Translations under genes and position numbers: made by a program | The notes under the pieces: model-generated | Told to the model about the DNA's origin: nothing | The model's input: the letters and a program-made list of their open reading frames with translations, nothing else | The model's database searches: none | Part shown: positions 59,872-64,000 of the stretch, one piece after another | Layout: every line of letters begins with the position of its first letter | How positions within the stretch are numbered: the first letter of the stretch is position 1 | NCBI RefSeq assembly: GCF_003721595.1 | Contig: NZ_RJJR01000015.1 | Span: 62,001-126,000 of the forward strand | Length of the DNA stretch: 64,000 bases | Reading direction: 5' to 3' | Source of the DNA: Hanamia caeni | GTDB taxonomy: Bacteria > Bacteroidota > Bacteroidia > Chitinophagales > Chitinophagaceae

Positions 59872-61056
59872 ATGACCTCATCACCAGATTACCAACCAAA
59901 TATTTTTTCTGGAAAAATTGCGGCGCCTGCCGTTGAAAAAAATAATTTAAAAACGATTATTGGCGGCGGCACCCGGCTTGCTTCGCTTGATTTTTACAGG
60001 GGGTTGGTGATGGTACTTTTGATGCTGGAAGCGTCTGGCCTTTATGAATATGCGCGCGAGCTATCCAATCCAGGTTCTTTTCTTCACTCACTGGCGATTG
60101 AATTTGATCATGCCACCTGGCATGGATTGCATTTCTGGGATTTGATACAACCGGCTTTTATGTTTATTGCAGGAACGGCAATGGCGTTTTCGCTTACCAA
60201 ACAAACAGCAAAAGGAAGCACATGGACACAGCAGTTTAAACATGCTTTGAGACGAAGCTGGTGGCTGTTTTTTTGGGGCGTATTTGATTATGCCGTTAGA
60301 GGAAATCATTTGTCTTTTGAACTTTGGGATGTGTTAACCCAACTTTCTTTTACCATGCTCGTTGCGTTTCTCATCTTTCGCTGGAAGCCAGGCTACCAGA
60401 TACTTTTAAGCGTTGGTTTATTGATTCTCACCGAATGTTTGTATCGCTTTATCAATATCCCGGGTTTCGATCAGCCGTTTACTGATCAGCACAATTTTGG
60501 AAATTATATCGATGTGATTTTGATGAATAAAATTAATCCCGGGGGCTGGGTGGCTATCAATTGCATTCCAACTGCTGCGCACACCATTTGGGGCGCGGTG
60601 GCAGGAAAATGGCTGCTTACACGAACCGGAAATAATAAAATAAAGCCGATTATTATTTTTGGAATCATTACTTTAATCGCAGGTTATGCCTTGGATTTTA
60701 CTGGTATTACGCCAATTATAAAACGAATCGCTACTTCTTCTTTTACGCTCGCAAGCGGAGGTTGGTGTTTGCTTGCTTTGGCATTTCTCTATTACTGGAT
60801 TGATGTGCTGGGCCATAAAAAATTTCTGAGTTTTTTCACCATCGTTGGGATGAATTCCATTTTCATTTACCTCTTCTTTGAAATCGTCGTCCACCGCTGG
60901 CTTTTTGATTACAGCAATACGATTGTGAATGGCGTAATAGCACCAACCGGATTACCTGAAGCGGCAATCATGATCATTTCAGCGCTTGTTTTATTTATGG
61001 TTCAATGGTATTTATGTTATTGGTTGTATAAGAAGAAAATATTTTTTAAAGTGTAA
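59872..61056 (+). CDS. DUF5009/DUF1624-like acyltransferase-type membrane protein
   Basis: 394 residues from ATG 59872. A cytosolic start, then ASLDFYRGLVMVLLMLEASG in TM1, a luminal loop with HATWHGLHFWDLIQPAFMFI (a conserved His/Trp segment), and eight or more further hydrophobic segments. LIQPAFMFIAGTAMAFSL and NCIPTAAHTIWGAVAGKWLL are typical of the family. Distantly related to the DUF1624 protein at 49860. Probable inner-membrane acyl transfer to a sugar; substrate unknown. Confidence 0.85.
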   Translation: MTSSPDYQPNIFSGKIAAPAVEKNNLKTIIGGGTRLASLDFYRGLVMVLLMLEASGLYEYARELSNPGSFLHSLAIEFDHATWHGLHFWDLIQPAFMFIAGTAMAFSLTKQTAKGSTWTQQFKHALRRSWWLFFWGVFDYAVRGNHLSFELWDVLTQLSFTMLVAFLIFRWKPGYQILLSVGLLILTECLYRFINIPGFDQPFTDQHNFGNYIDVILMNKINPGGWVAINCIPTAAHTIWGAVAGKWLLTRTGNNKIKPIIIFGIITLIAGYALDFTGITPIIKRIATSSFTLASGGWCLLALAFLYYWIDVLGHKKFLSFFTIVGMNSIFIYLFFEIVVHRWLFDYSNTIVNGVIAPTGLPEAAIMIISALVLFMVQWYLCYWLYKKKIFFKV

Positions 61057-61074
61057 AATAAAGATTCGCTTTAA

Positions 61075-61095
61075 TTATTTGTTTACTGCAAATAA
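61075..61095. repeat. copy of the recurrent TTATTTG..TTTACT motif with both arms
   Basis: TTATTTG and CAAATAA are inverted repeats around TTTACTG, in the gap after the DUF5009-like gene. See the copy at 23301-23323. Confidence 0.6.
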
Positions 61096-61164
61096 AGGAG
61101 TCGTTCAAAATATTACCCGCTTAATTTGATAAAATTCTCTATAAGTACAAATAGCAGCTAAAAA

Positions 61165-61193
61165 ATCCTGTAAACAATGAAGTTTACAAGGAT
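61165..61193. other. hairpin with one bulge upstream of the six-hairpin glycosidase gene
   Basis: ATCCTGTAAAC pairs with GTTTACAAGGAT, leaving one bulged A and loop AATGAA, in the gap between two same-strand genes. It may be a weak terminator for the gene before or a structure in the leader of the gene after. Confidence 0.35.
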
Positions 61194-61306
61194 TGACAAA
61201 TTGATTCTTCTTTTTGTGGGATGGAGAAGATTCGGATATCTACCATAATTTTATTTTTAATTGAGGGAAATTCATTTTAAGAATTCCATATTTTCAACAT
61301 GAAAAA

Positions 61307-62614
61307 ATGAAAAGATTTACTTTGATAACATCTATCATTTGCATTGGTTTACTATTAAATATAAATGCAAGCCAGGCACAGACGTCCGAAAAACTCGCGG
61401 AAAAAATTTTGAATGATCACAAACTTGATACAGTGCTGGAGAAAGCGAAAGCGCTGTTGAGCAAGGGGTTTAATGCGGGAGATGGGTATCCGCAGGTATG
61501 GATACGTGACCTTAATACTTTCATAGAACTGTCCTGCCTGGTATATGATCATACAACCATCCGTGATAATCTTCTTACTTTTCTTTATTTACAACAACCG
61601 AATGGGGAGATTGTAGATGGATATGCTTTAAAAAGGCATGTTACCTGGGGCGATCCCAATATCTATACGTCATCGTATGATACTTTACATATAGGCTTTA
61701 AAAATACCGTTGAATCTGACCAGGAAACATCATTGATACAGGCTATTGATAAATATATAACGATCGTCCGTGATACAAGTATTCTTCATGAAGAGATTGC
61801 AGGAATGCCCGTACTCGCGCATCTGGGCCGTTCGATTGACTATCTTTTAAAAAACCGGTATTCGAAAAAATATAAACTTTTAACAGGCGCTACTACACAG
61901 GATTGGGGCGATGTGCAAATTGAAGGAGGCGCTGTCGTTGATGTGGATGCGAATACACACTGGGCAATTGATATTTATGATAATGCCATGTTTGTAATTG
62001 CGCTAAAAGATATGATTCATTTTACCCAGGATCCGGCTGAAAAGAAAAAATGGGCAGATTTAAAAAAACAAACAGAACAAAACATCCGGAAATATTTGTG
62101 GGATTCGACAAGGCATAAATTTATTCCGCATATTTATATTAATAAAAGCCCGTTTCCAAAAAGTTTTGACGAAAATAAAATATACTTCCATGGTGGTACT
62201 GCCATAGCAATAGAAGCCGGAATATTGTCAAAAAAAGAAATTGAATTAGTGAACAATGACGTGCTGAGGAATGTAAAATTATCGGGCGCCCCTTCGATAG
62301 GATTAACATTATATCCACCTTACCCTGATAGCTTCTTCAAGGGTTCAAATACCTGTAAGCCCTACGTCTATCAAAATGGAGGCGACTGGTCGTGGTTTGG
62401 CGGAAGGATGATTCAGCAACTGGTCCTGAACGGGTTTGTACAAGAAGCCTATGATGAACTTCAACCCATGCTGGATCGGGTTATCAGAAATGACAAATTT
62501 TATGAATGGTATAGTGTAGATGGCAAGCCAAAAGGCTCGGCAGATTTTAAGGGATCAGCCGGCGTGTTGGGAAAAGCAATTGATATGTTACGCACATGGG
62601 CAAAAAACCAGTAG
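61307..62614 (+). CDS. secreted six-hairpin (alpha/alpha) glycosidase-like protein
   Basis: 435 residues with a signal peptide ending ASQA-Q near 23-25. The mature chain looks like an (alpha/alpha)6 barrel glycosidase (GH15/37/63/125/133-like superfamily): YPQVWIRDLNTF with the WxRD-type motif at 64-70, TGATTQDWGDVQ, FHGGTAIAIEAGIL, and NGGDWSWFGGRMIQQL near 356-371, positions where catalytic acids of this fold lie. The exact family cannot be named. It likely cleaves an alpha-linked oligosaccharide in the periplasm. Confidence 0.8.
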   Translation: MKRFTLITSIICIGLLLNINASQAQTSEKLAEKILNDHKLDTVLEKAKALLSKGFNAGDGYPQVWIRDLNTFIELSCLVYDHTTIRDNLLTFLYLQQPNGEIVDGYALKRHVTWGDPNIYTSSYDTLHIGFKNTVESDQETSLIQAIDKYITIVRDTSILHEEIAGMPVLAHLGRSIDYLLKNRYSKKYKLLTGATTQDWGDVQIEGGAVVDVDANTHWAIDIYDNAMFVIALKDMIHFTQDPAEKKKWADLKKQTEQNIRKYLWDSTRHKFIPHIYINKSPFPKSFDENKIYFHGGTAIAIEAGILSKKEIELVNNDVLRNVKLSGAPSIGLTLYPPYPDSFFKGSNTCKPYVYQNGGDWSWFGGRMIQQLVLNGFVQEAYDELQPMLDRVIRNDKFYEWYSVDGKPKGSADFKGSAGVLGKAIDMLRTWAKNQ

Positions 62615-63237
62615 AAAAGCGGCCGCTGATCTGTTTTTGATTCTTGTTTGAGATGGCAAGATTAATCATCACATACTTCTCTTTTTTTGGAATTCCTGTA
62701 TCAAACTGAGACACATGCTGTATCAACCGGAAAGTTTTGTTTTTTCCTGGTTTTTAATCAACTGTAAATTAAAGTATAAGTAACTGGCATTAAATTTCTT
62801 GTATGCATTTGCAAAAAGTTTGAGAATGTAGTAATCTGTTAGTTGGCGTTGTATTAATTAGCCAATGTGAAACAATAAATCTGCAATATTTGTTCGTTTA
62901 CCGGAGTGGTCGGTATAGAAGGTACCGACCGTATCATGAAGAGAGAAAATAAAAAACTTATGATATTTATCCATTTACTGAATAAGAATAACGGTGATGC
63001 ATAAACGAAAAGCATAAGAATAAATTATAGTAGTTCTTATTATCAAAAGATTTTATCGTATTGGTCTTGATAAGCTGTATCATTGCCGTGCCTGTTTGAG
63101 GACCGAGTAATGTGATAATCAGGCAAAGAAAAAAAGTGAAAATAAAAAACAGGATAATTATTTGTTTACTGTTTAAAAGGTAAGAACATTCTTAACAAAT
63201 AGCAGGCACCGGGCTCACAGTTTTTCCAATACAAACA
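62615..63237. other. 623-bp gap with no gene seen
   Basis: AT-rich DNA between convergent genes. It holds an 8-bp inverted repeat GGTCGGTA/TACCGACC at 62908-62930 (loop of 7), and two more copies of the recurrent motif (62887-62902 and 63158-63171). No small ORF with family resemblance was found. Confidence 0.6.
62908..62930. other. inverted repeat GGTCGGTA-N7-TACCGACC
   Basis: A perfect 8-bp stem with a 7-base loop in gene-free DNA; GC-rich against an AT-rich background. It has no U-tract, so a terminator is unlikely. It could be an operator or an RNA hairpin. Confidence 0.4.
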
Positions 63238-64000
63238 TTAGTATTTCGTTTCCGGTTTAAAATCTTTTTTCATTAGCCAGCCTTTAATGGGCTTTCCATC
63301 GGCATCGATAAAGATCGCGTATTGGAAGTCGCCGTTTTCTTCCTTAAGGGTAAGGGTAGCATCACCAGCCGTCAGGTAAACGTCACTTCTTTTGTTGGTA
63401 TCCGGGGCGTCGTAAAAATAGGTGTCTTTTAGAATCGCATAGGTCCCGCTGTGCCGACGGTAATACTTATTGGTAACAGGTGTGTTTTTTTTAGCCGGCT
63501 TATGGCTTGTATGAGCAACGGGCTTATCCGGCTTTTTGGGTGGGGTTCTCCTGTGTTCTTTTATTGTTTTATCGCTGGCCGGAGTAACAGCAGGAGTTGT
63601 GGCCGGATCCCTGTTTGCCTCTAATTTATTGTTGTCGACATTGGTAATAGTTGGTGGCGGAACGTTGTTACCGGGTTTTAAAAGTTTATCGTAAGCTGCA
63701 TAACCACCCAGCCCAAGGGCCACGATAAATACAAGGAAAAAAAAGGATTTTGACACGCCGTTTCGCGTTGCAGCCAGGGAGCGCTGGGCTTCTATCAGTT
63801 CCCGGTCGCGGGTTTCAACAAGATATTGAAGGTCTTTCACCAGGTTTTCCTTTTTGGCAAGAGCAGCCTGCAACACCACTAATTCTTTTCTTAATGCAAG
63901 TTCATCTGCAGCCGGCTTTACCGGTTGCGCTAAAATGGTATCAACGGCTTTTTTCCTTTCATCACTGATGGTACCCCGTTGGATAAATTCCTGCAACTCG
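63238..64000 (-). CDS. membrane-anchored coiled-coil/SH3-like protein (5' end outside window)
   Basis: The frame is open to the right edge; the first usable start inside is a TTG at 63996, so the real N-terminus is probably outside and the gene is partial. The visible 253 residues have a coiled coil (about 25-80: LALRKELVVLQAALAKKENL, then LVETRDRELIEAQ), a membrane segment (about 85-103), a basic Pro/Lys linker, and a C-terminal SH3-like domain (YAILKDTYFYDAPD, GDATLTLKEENGDFQYAIFI, IKGWLMKKDFK). A cytosolic sensor or structural role linked to a periplasmic SH3 domain is inferred. Confidence 0.75.
   Translation of the reverse strand, partial: ELQEFIQRGTISDERKKAVDTILAQPVKPAADELALRKELVVLQAALAKKENLVKDLQYLVETRDRELIEAQRSLAATRNGVSKSFFFLVFIVALGLGGYAAYDKLLKPGNNVPPPTITNVDNNKLEANRDPATTPAVTPASDKTIKEHRRTPPKKPDKPVAHTSHKPAKKNTPVTNKYYRRHSGTYAILKDTYFYDAPDTNKRSDVYLTAGDATLTLKEENGDFQYAIFIDADGKPIKGWLMKKDFKPETKY

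Overview
This window looks like chromosomal DNA from a member of the Bacteroidota, most likely the family Chitinophagaceae. The evidence is: proteins with type IX secretion (T9SS) type A and gliding-motility-type (CHU_C) C-terminal sorting domains; a SusC-like carboxypeptidase-regulatory/outer-membrane-barrel receptor; several -7 boxes of the Bacteroidota form TAnnTTTG; weak or absent Shine-Dalgarno sequences; several TTG starts; and low-to-moderate GC. The genus assignment is inference.

Layout. 1-5606: a very large secreted beta-repeat adhesin (running off the left edge) preceded in the same operon by a secreted GH71/99-like glycosidase with a T9SS tail. 5901-9267: alpha/beta hydrolase, rhomboid protease, and an acidic conserved hypothetical protein. 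9268-10305: a gene-free accessory kilobase with a decayed duplicated segment, an array of eleven and a half 22-bp tandem repeats, and a consensus DnaA box. 10306-11729: a fibronectin-III protein and a LuxR-type regulator whose receiver domain has lost its phosphoacceptor Asp. 12109-19573: a five-gene type I restriction-modification operon, hsdM-hsdS-X-Y-hsdR. X is an unknown 110-residue protein and Y looks like a proteasome/HslV-fold Ntn hydrolase; this is the most unusual locus in the window. 19697-23241: cation efflux protein, DUF433/PIN-like toxin-antitoxin pair, a rifampin ADP-ribosyltransferase with an extra N-terminal domain, and a DUF1330-like protein. 23392-26718: pta-ackA acetate pathway. 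26823-27981: DUF3037 plus HipA-like kinase pair.

28306-41584 is mostly housekeeping: TonB-like protein, YggS, acyl-CoA dehydrogenase, argH, dxr, rseP, two tandem endonuclease/exonuclease/phosphatase-family membrane proteins, a short HPF/RaiA protein, a MORN-type protein, holA, and a coiled-coil membrane protein. 41864-57246: outer-membrane receptor, GNAT acetyltransferase, valS, an exonuclease/GIY-YIG fusion, DUF1624 membrane protein, a PKD-repeat giant protein, three tRNA genes (Leu-TAA, Gly-GCC, Leu-GAG), a glycosyltransferase and a sensor kinase. 57500-64000: clpS and aat side by side (N-degron pathway), a glycerophosphodiester phosphodiesterase, a frameshifted pseudogene, a DUF5009/DUF1624-like membrane protein, a secreted six-hairpin glycosidase-like protein, and a partial membrane-anchored protein cut by the right edge.

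A second theme is low-complexity repeat DNA made of short words such as AAGGCNAAAGGC. It lies between genes and also appears in frame inside valS (twice) and the yggS-like gene, where it adds loop residues. A short motif, TTATTTG(n)TTTACT, recurs in about nine intergenic regions. No CRISPR array, rRNA gene, complete insertion sequence or prophage was seen.
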